This document shows, piece by piece, positions 25,676 to 34,365 of a DNA stretch of 64,000 bases. The position numbers and the translations under genes were made by a program. Each line of letters begins with the position of its first letter. Within the stretch, counting starts at the first letter, position 1. Under the pieces are notes generated by a model, which worked only from the letters and a program-made list of their open reading frames with translations, had not been told where the DNA came from and made no database searches. Source of the DNA: Myxococcales bacterium (GTDB taxonomy: Bacteria > Myxococcota_A > Polyangia > Polyangiales > Polyangiaceae); assembly GCA_016720545.1 (NCBI GenBank), contig JADKKK010000034.1:62001-126000 (forward strand). Direction: 5' to 3'.

Positions 25676-25720
25676 TTGTCAACGATGAACCTACTCTGGT
25701 TCCGAGAGTAGTGTCAACGA
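25676..25720. promoter_or_regulatory. Inverted repeat flanked by direct repeats (putative operator/promoter)
   Basis: The perfect 7-bp inverted repeat ctactct-ggttccg-agagtag (25691-25711) is flanked on each side by tgtcaacga. On the minus strand this reads as two TCGTTGACA copies, each a good -35 TTGACA box. The element lies 33-76 bp upstream of the coiled-coil gene. No strong -10 box follows either copy, so activator- or repressor-controlled transcription is likely. Confidence 0.45.
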
Positions 25721-25864
25721 ACTCATTGTGTCGTTCTTTTTTTTTTGGACCTTGGTCGGCGGGTCCACGAGAGCCGCGAAGTTCCGGGTGTGTCCATTCC
25801 CCACGTGTACGTTGCGCGCGGGGGGCCGTGCGTTCAGCAAATCGTCGTTGGCCTCCAAATGAGA

Positions 25865-25892
25865 GACGGGCCGGTCCGAAGACCGACCCGTC
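25865..25892 (-). terminator. UUCG-loop hairpin downstream of GltG-like gene
   Basis: On the minus strand the sequence reads gacgggtcggtc-ttcg-gaccggcccgtc: a 12-bp stem with one mismatch closed by a UUCG tetraloop. It starts 20 bp after the stop of the AgmX/PglI-domain gene. There is no strong U-run after it, so termination may be partial, or the hairpin may protect the mRNA 3' end. Confidence 0.6.
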
Positions 25893-25911
25893 GGAGAATC
25901 CGGGGCGAGAG

Positions 25912-27339
25912 CTACTTCGACTGCTGCACGAAGGTGACCGGGATCGAGAGCGTGGAGCCGCTACCGCCGGGGGCCGCGAACTGGGCGTTCTTCACGTGGC
26001 GCGCGATGCACGAAGCCACGCTGGCGGACAGGCCCGTGTTGGAGCCCACGCTCGCGGAGTTCACCTCGCCGTTCGGGCCGATCTTAGCCACGATCTGGAC
26101 CTTGCCGGCCATCGAGGGGTCGGTGTTGAGGCCCGCCTGGTAGCAGGCGCGGAAGCGGGGTCGAAGCCCGGCGATGACGCGGTCTGCGTCGGAGACGGGG
26201 ACGGTCGCAGCGGTGCCGCCGACCTGCGCGACGCCCGTGGGGCCGACGACCTTGGTCTCGGTGCCCGCCGACGTGCCGGTGCCGCTGGAGCCGGTGCCGC
26301 CGCCGATGCCACCGAGGCCCCCGCGACCGCCACCGCCCTGCACGGGGCCACCGCCGCTACCCGTGCGGAGATCGCCGCCGGTGCCGCTAACGCCAGCGCC
26401 GCTGGCGGCCGCCGCGCTGAGGTCCACGGGCGGAATCTCGCCGTTGCGGCCGAGCGCGCCGGAGACCGACGACTGCCCGCCGAGCGCGGCGAGGAGCTGC
26501 ATCTGCATCGCCTCGGCCTGCTGCGTGAGAGCGGCCGCCTTCGCGTCGCTCACCGAGCTGCTCTTTCCGGCGCCCGCGTGCGACGCGTGCTGACCGCCAC
26601 CGGCGGGCTTCGACGCGGCGGCCGCGGTGTTCGCCGCGGTCGCCGTGGGCGACACCGTGTTGTCGGTCGGGACCTCGAGCGGAGGCGGCGTGGGGATGTT
26701 CTTTAGCTGATCGATCAACGCCGACACCGAGATGCCCTCGCTCACCGGCGGGTCCATCCAGTCGGAGTACATCGCCCCAACGAACCCGAAGTGAACGAGG
26801 AAGCTGAACGCCGCGATGATGGTGAGCGTCCAGTCGATCTCGTTCGCGACCCCACCGCGCACGGAGAGCGGAAGCTGCGGGCGCGGCTGCACGGGAGGGG
26901 GCGCGACGAACTGGAACAAGAACGTCGTGTCGCCTATGACGACCTTGCCACGCGCGTCTTCGGTGAGACGCACCTGGTAAGCGTTGCCGACCTTCTTCGC
27001 CTGGCCGCGCAGCGCGGCCAGATCGGTGATGCCGCTCGTGAGAGCGAGGCGACCGTTCATGCCGTCGATGAAGTTCAGGTAGTAGTCGGCGCCAATGAGC
27101 TCGAACAGCTTGAAATTCGCGGGCAGGTTCTGCGCCTGCAACACGAACATCGCCTTCTCGTTCGCGCCCACGGTGACGCTCGTGCGCTGCTTGATGATGC
27201 GCTCTTCGAGCACGCGCCCGCCCTGTACGAGACCGAGGCGCAGCACCTTCGGACCGGTCTGGACCGACATGGCGCGCATGACCGCGGTCATTTGGCCCGG
27301 GCGGGTCGAGTTGTTCGGCTGCATTCCCATCTGAGACAT
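25912..27339 (-). CDS. GltG-like gliding-complex protein with AgmX/PglI C-terminal domain
   Basis: A 475-residue single-helix protein. Residues about 30-150 form a cytoplasmic FHA-like beta domain (KVLRLGLVQGGRVLEERIIK, then TSVTVGANEKAMFVL). The membrane helix is at 169-190, followed by a Gly/Ala/Ser-rich periplasmic spacer to about 370. A TonB-C-like AgmX/PglI domain ends the protein (VIAGLRPRFRACYQAGLN, GKVQIVAKIGPNGEVNSASV, FAAPGGSGSTLSIPVTF). This domain order is that of Myxococcus GltG and GltJ, which carry force from the cytoplasm to the outer membrane in gliding. It is the last gene of the cluster, followed by a UUCG hairpin. Confidence 0.82.
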   Translation of the reverse strand: MSQMGMQPNNSTRPGQMTAVMRAMSVQTGPKVLRLGLVQGGRVLEERIIKQRTSVTVGANEKAMFVLQAQNLPANFKLFELIGADYYLNFIDGMNGRLALTSGITDLAALRGQAKKVGNAYQVRLTEDARGKVVIGDTTFLFQFVAPPPVQPRPQLPLSVRGGVANEIDWTLTIIAAFSFLVHFGFVGAMYSDWMDPPVSEGISVSALIDQLKNIPTPPPLEVPTDNTVSPTATAANTAAAASKPAGGGQHASHAGAGKSSSVSDAKAAALTQQAEAMQMQLLAALGGQSSVSGALGRNGEIPPVDLSAAAASGAGVSGTGGDLRTGSGGGPVQGGGGRGGLGGIGGGTGSSGTGTSAGTETKVVGPTGVAQVGGTAATVPVSDADRVIAGLRPRFRACYQAGLNTDPSMAGKVQIVAKIGPNGEVNSASVGSNTGLSASVASCIARHVKNAQFAAPGGSGSTLSIPVTFVQQSK

Positions 27340-27429
27340 CTTGGGGCCTTTCCGTCGCGGATCGCGGACGCAAGGTGGAAAGCGATTCGTCCCTAATGAC
27401 AGCGCTGGAGGACGAAGGTTCCGACGTTT

Positions 27430-28065
27430 TCACTCTACAGGACGATTCTCCTCGGGTGAGAACTTTTCGTCGCCGCCCAGACCGAGGAGGCCTCGGTCGC
27501 CGAGCACCTCGAGGCGGGCGACGAAGGCGTCGGCGGCGAGTGAGCCGTCCTTGGCCGCGCGGCGGCCTCGCGCATGCAACGCGGCGCATCCCACCGCCCC
27601 TGCGAGCCCGAAGCCCACCACCGTGAGCGCCTGCCCTACGAGACCTGTCGTGACGAGCTCCTGCACGTCGCCCGCCAGACTCGCAGGGTCGGCGAGCCCG
27701 CGGCGCATGAGAAGCGCGGCGAGCAAGAACCCCACGCTCGACGAGAGGCTCGCGCAGACCCGCGGCACGCGGCTCCAGCGGGCCAGGCGGTGGTCGAGCT
27801 CCGTCATCTGCTCGTTCAGCTCCGCCGTTCGACGGACCACGTCGCGGTGCGCCACCGCGGCGAGCGTCTCGGCCTCCCACGACGAAGCCTCCCTCCGCAT
27901 GGCGCGAGCGATGCGCCCCGCTCGCCGCGCGCCCGCGTCACCGCGGAGCTCCTCGACGACACGATCGAGATCGTGGGACGTCGCGCTGAGCACGAACCAC
28001 AAACGGCGAGCGCTCGCCAGGAAACAGGCGAGCGCTACCAACGCTGCAGCGAGCGGGATGATCAT
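27430..28065 (-). CDS. Three-helix membrane protein, possibly TolQ/ExbB/MotA-like
   Basis: A 211-residue protein with one N-terminal helix (MIIPLAAALVALACFLASAR), a cytoplasmic helical stretch (residues 28-105) and two more helices (VCASLSSSVGFLLAALLMRR and VGQALTVVGFGLAGAVGCAA). This is the topology of TolQ/ExbB/MotA-type stators such as AglR of the Myxococcus gliding motor, but the family's conserved GT/Pro residues in helix 2 are not present, so kinship is weak. It sits between the GltE-like and GltG-like genes, the place of gltF in M. xanthus. A structural membrane role in the same complex is the simplest reading. Confidence 0.55.
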   Translation of the reverse strand: MIIPLAAALVALACFLASARRLWFVLSATSHDLDRVVEELRGDAGARRAGRIARAMRREASSWEAETLAAVAHRDVVRRTAELNEQMTELDHRLARWSRVPRVCASLSSSVGFLLAALLMRRGLADPASLAGDVQELVTTGLVGQALTVVGFGLAGAVGCAALHARGRRAAKDGSLAADAFVARLEVLGDRGLLGLGGDEKFSPEENRPVE

Positions 28066-28089
28066 GAGCTCGGCGAGCCCGTGCGCGAC

Positions 28090-28326
28090 TCAGAACGGGT
28101 CGTGGTGGGTCGCCTCCTCGATACGATCGAGGAAGGGCTGGCGGAGCTCGGCGAGCGTGAGCTTCGCCTGGATCTTGCTCACGTCGACGGAGGCCACCGG
28201 CTTCTGAACGCGGCCGACGATGGTGACCTCGTTGATGGTGATGACCCCCTTGCCCTCCGCGCTCGCGGAGCCGGGGATCGACATGAGCAGCACACCCAGG
28301 CACGCAGCGAACAACGACTTCTTCAT
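28090..28326 (-). CDS. Small secreted protein in the Glt-like cluster
   Basis: A 78-residue precursor with a clear signal peptide (MKKSLFAACLGVLLMSIPGS, cleaved near ASAEG), leaving about 54 residues. The mature part has a short strand pair (VITINEVTIVGRVQKPVA) and a terminal helix (AELRQPFLDRIEEATHH). This beta-then-helix shape recalls a small piece of a TonB/secretin-type domain, but it is too short to assign. It is 23 bp upstream of the three-helix membrane gene, in one transcription unit with the TPR lipoprotein. Confidence 0.6.
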   Translation of the reverse strand: MKKSLFAACLGVLLMSIPGSASAEGKGVITINEVTIVGRVQKPVASVDVSKIQAKLTLAELRQPFLDRIEEATHHDPF

Positions 28327-28381
28327 TGGGGAACTCCTGAGGACAGCTTGAGGCCAGCGGGGCTCGTCCGCCAGCGGATGA

Positions 28382-29929
28382 TCAGCCCGCGTCAGCGGCG
28401 GGCGTGGCGGGCGCCTCCGCGGGGGGAGCCGGAGCCGCGGGGGCCGCGGGGGCCTCGGGCGGCGTGGGGGTCGGCTGCGGCCCTACGGCGGCGCTGCTCG
28501 CAGGGGCGGCGGGCGGGGCCGACGCGGCGGGCGGGGCCGACGCGGCGGGCGGGGCCGACGCGGCGGGCGGGGCCGACGCGGCGGGCGGAGCAGCCCCGGC
28601 ATCGGGCGCCGCTGCCGGAGTGGCGGCGGGCGGCGGGGCGGCGGCGGCGGCCTTGACCTCGGCCTGCTTCGCCTTCGCGCGGTTCAGGAGGTCGTCGACG
28701 TCGTCGCCCTTTTCGGCGCGCGCACCGCGCATCGTCTTGTAGGCCTCGAACTCGCGGATGGCCTGGGCCGCCTGCTCGTTCGCGTTCATGCCCGGGATGC
28801 TCTGCGAGACCAGGAACAGCAGCCCGAGGTTGTAGTGCGCGATGCTGAGGGTCGAGTCGAACGCGAGGGCCTGCTCGAGCTCGCGCTTCGCATCCACCGG
28901 GCGACCCACGAGCCGGTAGGCGTCGCCGAGGTTGAGGCGCGCGTGAGGGCTCTTGGGGGCGAGGCGCACGCCGCGCTCGAGGACCGGGAGCGCCTCTTGC
29001 GCGTTGCCCGCCTCGAGCTTGATGGCGCCCAGCTGGATGGCGCTCTCGGCGAGGTCTGGGCGCTTCGCGTAGGCCGCCTCGAAGGCCGCGAGCGCCGCCG
29101 CTCGTCGGCCGTTCTCGCGAGCGATGAGGCCGCGAAGGAGGTGCGCCTCCGCGTTGTCCTTGTCGCGCGCAGGCGCCGTGTCGCCGAAGCCGTCGAGGAT
29201 GGCCGTGATGGCGTACTTCGCGAGCTCCATCTTGCGTGCGCGGAAGTGGTCGCGCGCGATCGCGACCATGGCCTCCTTGTGGTTTGGGTTCATGCGCAGC
29301 GCGTCTTGCGCGAGCTGCTGCGCGGTTCCGTGGTCCTTCTGGAGCGACTTGATCTCGGCCAGATAGGTGGTGAGCGTGGGCGAGTCGGGGCTCTTCGCGC
29401 GCTTCTCGGTGAGGAAGGTGTCGGCCTCCCCCACCTTGCCCGAACCCGCAAGGGCGAGCGCGTAGGCGCCAATCGCGTGCTCGTGGTCCGGTTGGAGCGA
29501 GATGGCCGTGCGGTACTCCTGCATCGCGCCATTGCTGTCACCGAGGCGGTCGAGCACGACGCCCAGCGAGTAGTGCGGCGCGGCCGCCTTCGGATCGGCG
29601 GCCGAGGCCTCGGCGAAGCCCTTCCGGGCGCCCTCGATGTCGCCCTCGACCCAGGCCTTGAAGCCGCGGTCGTAGGCGTCCTTCGCGGAGCCCGAGAGCC
29701 CGGTGCCGCCGTCGCCGACGCCGGTCTGAGCGAAGCCCGGGCTGCCGGGACCGGCACCGGGACTCGTGCCCACCCCCGAGGGGGACTTCACCGCCGGTGT
29801 GTCGCCACCGCAGCCGGTCGCGGAGCCGGCAAGCGCTGCGAGAATGGCGCCAAGGCCGGCCGCGGTCGCGAGCGACCTCCCGAGCGACGGACGACGCGAG
29901 CGAGCGTGGGGAATTGACGAGAGTGGCAT
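28382..29929 (-). CDS. GltE/AglT-like TPR lipoprotein
   Basis: A 515-residue outer-membrane lipoprotein candidate: signal peptide to Cys40 (SATGC), then about nine TPR units (AKDAYDRGFKAWVEGDIEGA, PHYSLGVVLDRLGDSNGAMQ, LNLGDAYRLVGRPVDAKREL and others). A Pro/Ala-rich tail encoded by a DNA tandem repeat completes it. ATG 29929 is preceded by GAGGAAG and begins the signal peptide, so it is preferred to the ATG 18 bp upstream. Myxococcus AglT (GltE) is a TPR lipoprotein encoded directly after AgmU (GltD); the same order is seen here. It probably links the periplasmic TPR protein to the outer membrane. Confidence 0.75.
   Translation of the reverse strand: MPLSSIPHARSRRPSLGRSLATAAGLGAILAALAGSATGCGGDTPAVKSPSGVGTSPGAGPGSPGFAQTGVGDGGTGLSGSAKDAYDRGFKAWVEGDIEGARKGFAEASAADPKAAAPHYSLGVVLDRLGDSNGAMQEYRTAISLQPDHEHAIGAYALALAGSGKVGEADTFLTEKRAKSPDSPTLTTYLAEIKSLQKDHGTAQQLAQDALRMNPNHKEAMVAIARDHFRARKMELAKYAITAILDGFGDTAPARDKDNAEAHLLRGLIARENGRRAAALAAFEAAYAKRPDLAESAIQLGAIKLEAGNAQEALPVLERGVRLAPKSPHARLNLGDAYRLVGRPVDAKRELEQALAFDSTLSIAHYNLGLLFLVSQSIPGMNANEQAAQAIREFEAYKTMRGARAEKGDDVDDLLNRAKAKQAEVKAAAAAPPPAATPAAAPDAGAAPPAASAPPAASAPPAASAPPAASAPPAAPASSAAVGPQPTPTPPEAPAAPAAPAPPAEAPATPAADAG
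28507..28593. repeat. 18-bp tandem repeat encoding Ala-Pro-Pro-Ala-Ala-Ser
   Basis: About four near-identical copies of ggcggggccgacgcggcg in tandem, inside the C-terminal tail of the TPR lipoprotein gene. They encode SAPPAA units, a flexible Pro/Ala linker. Copies match almost base for base, so recent slippage expansion is likely. Confidence 0.85.
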
Positions 29930-29952
29930 GACTTCCTCGGAGTTCATCGGGA

Positions 29953-32900
29953 TCACGGGGACGCCGGCAGGGGCGACGGGGCGCCGGAAGGCGGCGGCAC
30001 GGCGGTTTGACCCGAGCGTGTCTGAACGAATTGGCCGTCGGTGTACGTGAGCTTCTTCGACTTGTCGGAGGGATCGGTCGTCCCCTCGACGTAGGTCCGC
30101 ATCTTCGCCTCGCCGATGACCTCGGTGAAGTACGCGAGTCGGGCGACAGCGCGCTGGATGGCCGGATTGCGCACGTTGAACTTGCGAGCGAGCGCGACCG
30201 CGGTCGCGTAGCGCCGCACCATGACCTCGTCGGAGCCCGTGAGCTCCTTCTCCTTCTTGGTGCGCCACTCTTCCTTCACTCGGTCACGGATCTCGCCGGC
30301 CTTCTCTTCGAGCTCCGGGCGACCGCTGTTCTCGAGCTTCTTGAGGTTGTCCTCCTGCGCCTTGGTGAAGTACTTCAGCGCGGGCGGGACCAGGTTGTAG
30401 AGGCCGGTACGGAGCGTGTCGTACAGCGACCCTTGGCGGGCAATCATCGCCGGGAGCCAGTCGGCAGAGGGGTACTTCTGCACGAGACGATCGAGGGCGA
30501 CGTCCCACTTGTCGGCGTCGGCGGCGTTGAGCTGGTACTTGCCCTTCCGCCCCTTCCCGTCACCGATGACGTCGGTGATGGCGCCCTGGTACTTGTGCTT
30601 CGCGTCGATCTCGTACTTCTCGCGGACCTGCTCGTCGATGAGCGTGAACTCGGCCTCCGCGACGTAGTCGATGAAGGGAGGAGACATCGCCTCGGGCTTG
30701 CCATCCTTCCCGGCGCCGCCGCGCGACTTCTGGTTCTCCCAGGCGTCGACCGTGCGCTTGAACCAGAGGTGGTACTCCTTGTCGCCCGCGGTCTTCTTCA
30801 TTTTGGCGACGCTGAACGCGGCCTCGACGACGTACTTCGTGGCGACCGCGCTGGTGCGGTAGGCGTTGTGGAAGGAGATGAGCGCGGCCTCGGCGGAGAG
30901 CCGGAAGGTGCGGTTCTGCCCCGTGTCACCGCCCTGCGAGTTCCACTGCTTGTGGTCGAAGTCGGCCATCAAGTAGTCGGCGTTCGCCTTCTCGTCGGGC
31001 GAAGGCGTGAGCTTCATGAACGCCTTGTGCGTGGCGCCCATCTTGTCGCGCTGCCCCATGGCGGCGTAGAGGATCATCGCGTTCTTCGCGGCGATCTTCC
31101 GCTTGTCGGCGGCGAAGCGCTCGTTCGTCGCGACCTTCTCGTAGGTCTCGGCGGCGCGCTGGTAGTTGAAGAAGCTGTAGTACGTCGTGCCGAGCGCGTC
31201 GTACGCGTCGTCGAGGAACTTGAGCCGCTCCGCGTACTTCTTGGGATCCGGCGCGGCCTTCGTCTTGAGGTCGCCCTTCTGGAGCTTGTCGAGACGCTCG
31301 TCGCTGCCGTACTCGCTGATGAACTTGTTGTAGAGCTCGATCGCGCGGCTGAACTCGCCCACCTGCTTGTAGGCGTAGGCGGCGTTCATCGCGGCCTCGG
31401 GCGCCTCGTCGCGGGCCGGCGCGGCCTGAAGCGCCGCGTCGTACATGCCGGCCGCCTCGCGCCAGAGCGCGTCGCGAGCTGCGCCCGGGGGAGCGCGCCG
31501 CGCCTCCTCGAACTTTGCACGGGCGCGCACGAAGGCGGCCTCCTGCAGGGTCGGGTTGACGATGAGTCCTTCCTTCGCCGTCTGCTCGGAGGTGATCGCG
31601 CAGGACTTGGCGCGCATGGCCTCGGCGAGCTCGGTGGAGCGCTTGGCGTCGCGCATGAGGTTGCTCATCGTGATGAGCTTCTCCCAGGCGCGGTAGCCGA
31701 ACTCGTCCTTGCCGCAGTGCTCCTGGTACATGGGCTCGAAGCGCGCTCGCGCGAGCTCGAACTGTCCGTACACGAAGTAGGTGTCACCCGCGTAGAACTG
31801 GTAGTCGACGGCGTGCTTCTGGAGGTCGCGGTTCGCGGGCACCCGCGCGACAAAGTCGTCGCGCGCCTGGATGCTCTGCTGGACCACCGGCGGTACGGGG
31901 TCGGCGACCACCTTTCGCGTGGCGACGTCGGGCCCGTCGAACTTCACCTCGACCCGCTTCTCGACGCCTCCGGAGCCCTTCGTGTCCTCGAACTGCTGGA
32001 ACGCGATGTCGCGGTCCACGTCGCTCACGTCGACGACGAAGAACGCCGCGTTGTCGAGGTACTTGTCGTCCTCGTTCGAGTCTCGGACCTCGATCGCCGA
32101 GGAGAGCGCGTCGTCGATCTCCTTGCGTGTAGGCTCCCCGTATTTCTCCTTCTGGAGCTTGTGGAGCACCACCTGGATGCGCACCTGCTGGTGCCGCGCG
32201 TCGGCGAGCCAGTAGCGCGTCTCGTAGGCGTCGGGGGCGTTCTCGTCCTGCTTCAGGTAGCCGTCCCAGCCGATGCCCGCGAGCTTGTACTCGCCGTACG
32301 CGCGGGTGAGGAGGTCGAGCTGTCGCGCGGCGTCGCCGGTCTCGCCGGCTGCGAGGAGGGCCGCCTTGCCGTTGTTGGTGTGCGCCGCGGCGGCCTGTCG
32401 GAGCCCGCCACGCACGAGGCGTTCGGCGTTCTGGATGGCGGCCGGGTTGTCCTTGTTGGCGTCGACCCACGGCTTGTTGCCGACGTAGTTCGCGAGCGCC
32501 GTGCGGGCCTCGAGCGCCTTCTGAGACGCGGCCTCGTGCTCCGCGGTGCCCTGCTTCTTGCTCAGCGCGAGCTGGTCGTAGGTCTCCGCGAGCCCGTTCT
32601 GCACGTCGGGCGCGGTGGGATCCATCGGCCACTTGGTCAACATCGCCGTGTACACTTCGATGGCGTTGTTGAACTGGTTCAAGCTCCGGAACTCGGAGGC
32701 GAGCGCCCGGTAGATCTCGATGGTCCAGGGCTTGTCCTGAGGGATGAGGCTCGAGTCGCGGACGCGATCGACCGCGACGTGGAGCTTTCGCTCCGCGACC
32801 TCGGGACGAGGCTCGGTGTCGACGATGTCCGGCCGCTGGATGTACGGCTCGTTCGCGCCGGGGCCCGCGAAGTCGATGTTCGTGAGCGAGCCCGCGATGT

Positions 32901-34233
32901 ACGTGTAGGCCTCGTTGCGGAAGTCCGCGCCCGTGTCGCCCGTGAGCTTCTGCTGCTCGTCGGTGTAGTTGAGGAGCTTGACGAACTCCTTCGTCGCGTG
33001 CTCGTAGCGTTGCTGCTTGAAGAGCGTCCACGAGTACTTGTAGAGCGAGACGCCGTAGATCGGCGGCTTCTGGTATTTGAGCGCGCGGGTGTACGCGCTG
33101 GCCGCGCGGTTGAAGCCGTAGACGCTGGCGGGCTCATCGCGGACGTAGCCGGCGCCCAGGTCGAGCTGGTCGAACTCCCAGTTGCCAATCTGCCACCAGA
33201 TTTCGGCGACGTACTTGGGGTCGTCGCCGGGGAGCACGTTCGGCTGCGTGAGGTACTCGCAGGAGCTCGGGAACACCTCCACGTAGCTCGAGTCGGCACC
33301 GTTCTTCTTCAGGTTCCGCGGATCGCGGTTCAGGTTTCGCCACGCGGCCCAGTAGGTCTCGTCGTGGTCTTGCGGCATCGGGAGGATGCTGTCGCGCTCG
33401 GGCCGCTTGGGATCGGGGGGCGTGGGGTACGCGTACTTGTTGTGGCACACGAGGGAGCGCCACACCTGTTGGCCTTCGTCGTTCCGGCCCGAGTCGACGT
33501 ACGCGTGCCCGAGGAAGTAGTAGACGCCGGCGAGCTCGCGGTACCGCGGGAAGTCGACGATGATGCGCTTGTAGAGGGCGATCGCGTCCTTCAGGCCCAC
33601 CTCGAGAGGATCGGTCGCGTCCTCCGAGCGGGCGCGCTCTTCGTACAGCGCCGCGAGGCGATACATCGCGTCCGGGGTCGCCTCGGGCTGCGCGCGAGGA
33701 CCCTGGTAGCGCTCGACGAACTCCTGAAGCCGCTTGATGGCCGTGTCGCGCGCCTTGCGGAGCTCGGCCTTCTCGACGAGGAGCTCTCCGTCGAGCCCCG
33801 CAAGAATCTCCTTCTTCTTGGTCTCGTAGTGGAGGCGAATGATCGAGGTGACCGCGTCGCGATAGTCCTTCGCGCCGCGTTCGTAGGTGCCCATCTGTCC
33901 GCGCATTTGGTCGAGCGCCGCCACCTGGCCGGGCGTCGGCGGAGGCGGAGGGGGTGCGGCCTTGCGGAGCCTCGGCGACCCCGTGGGGGCCGTCTGCATG
34001 CCCTTGATCTGATCGGGCGCGCCGACCGCGGGTGAGGCGGGCTCGGGTGCCGCGTCAGCAGCGGCAGCCCCCGCGTCGGACGCAGCGGTCGTCCCGGCGT
34101 CGGCGTCGGTGCCCACCGCGGCCCCGGCGTCACCCGTCGTCGCGCCCGCCGGCTGCGCGGCCCCCGAGCCAACGTACAGCGCCAGAGTGCTCAGGGTCAG
34201 GAGGCCAAGAGTCGATCGTCTAAAATTCTTCAT
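29953..34233 (-). CDS. Giant periplasmic TPR protein, AgmU/GltD-like
   Basis: A 1426-residue exported protein: signal peptide (MKNFRRSTLGLLTLSTLALY, cleaved about residue 27), an Ala/Asp-rich linker, and then TPR-like helical repeats to near the C-terminus. Examples are YRLAALYEERARSEDATDPL, YFLGHAYVDSGRNDEGQQVW, NAAYAYKQVGEFSRAIELYN and YYSFFNYQRAAETYEKVATN. Size, repeat type and position just before a GltE-like lipoprotein gene match AgmU (GltD) of the M. xanthus gliding machinery, which lies in the periplasm. The gap to the next gene is only 23 bp. Sequence-level orthology is not proven by reading alone. Confidence 0.72.
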   Translation of the reverse strand: MKNFRRSTLGLLTLSTLALYVGSGAAQPAGATTGDAGAAVGTDADAGTTAASDAGAAAADAAPEPASPAVGAPDQIKGMQTAPTGSPRLRKAAPPPPPPTPGQVAALDQMRGQMGTYERGAKDYRDAVTSIIRLHYETKKKEILAGLDGELLVEKAELRKARDTAIKRLQEFVERYQGPRAQPEATPDAMYRLAALYEERARSEDATDPLEVGLKDAIALYKRIIVDFPRYRELAGVYYFLGHAYVDSGRNDEGQQVWRSLVCHNKYAYPTPPDPKRPERDSILPMPQDHDETYWAAWRNLNRDPRNLKKNGADSSYVEVFPSSCEYLTQPNVLPGDDPKYVAEIWWQIGNWEFDQLDLGAGYVRDEPASVYGFNRAASAYTRALKYQKPPIYGVSLYKYSWTLFKQQRYEHATKEFVKLLNYTDEQQKLTGDTGADFRNEAYTYIAGSLTNIDFAGPGANEPYIQRPDIVDTEPRPEVAERKLHVAVDRVRDSSLIPQDKPWTIEIYRALASEFRSLNQFNNAIEVYTAMLTKWPMDPTAPDVQNGLAETYDQLALSKKQGTAEHEAASQKALEARTALANYVGNKPWVDANKDNPAAIQNAERLVRGGLRQAAAAHTNNGKAALLAAGETGDAARQLDLLTRAYGEYKLAGIGWDGYLKQDENAPDAYETRYWLADARHQQVRIQVVLHKLQKEKYGEPTRKEIDDALSSAIEVRDSNEDDKYLDNAAFFVVDVSDVDRDIAFQQFEDTKGSGGVEKRVEVKFDGPDVATRKVVADPVPPVVQQSIQARDDFVARVPANRDLQKHAVDYQFYAGDTYFVYGQFELARARFEPMYQEHCGKDEFGYRAWEKLITMSNLMRDAKRSTELAEAMRAKSCAITSEQTAKEGLIVNPTLQEAAFVRARAKFEEARRAPPGAARDALWREAAGMYDAALQAAPARDEAPEAAMNAAYAYKQVGEFSRAIELYNKFISEYGSDERLDKLQKGDLKTKAAPDPKKYAERLKFLDDAYDALGTTYYSFFNYQRAAETYEKVATNERFAADKRKIAAKNAMILYAAMGQRDKMGATHKAFMKLTPSPDEKANADYLMADFDHKQWNSQGGDTGQNRTFRLSAEAALISFHNAYRTSAVATKYVVEAAFSVAKMKKTAGDKEYHLWFKRTVDAWENQKSRGGAGKDGKPEAMSPPFIDYVAEAEFTLIDEQVREKYEIDAKHKYQGAITDVIGDGKGRKGKYQLNAADADKWDVALDRLVQKYPSADWLPAMIARQGSLYDTLRTGLYNLVPPALKYFTKAQEDNLKKLENSGRPELEEKAGEIRDRVKEEWRTKKEKELTGSDEVMVRRYATAVALARKFNVRNPAIQRAVARLAYFTEVIGEAKMRTYVEGTTDPSDKSKKLTYTDGQFVQTRSGQTAVPPPSGAPSPLPASP

Positions 34234-34365
34234 CGTCGAATCCCCACACGCAGAGGAGAGCGGAGTTTGGCTCGAACAGACCCGGATCGCCCTGCGGAAG
34301 CGGCGCGCTCATCGGGTCATCGGCCGGGGCGCGAGCCGAGCGCGCCGCGGCCGGTGGAGGCGGGG

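Noticed and set aside
30007..34035. A 1342-codon open frame on the plus strand opposite the GltD-like gene
   Set aside because: It mirrors the codon structure of the minus-strand TPR gene, is dominated by Val/Leu/Arg/Glu from reverse-complemented codons, and shows no domain. Such antisense frames are expected at this GC content.
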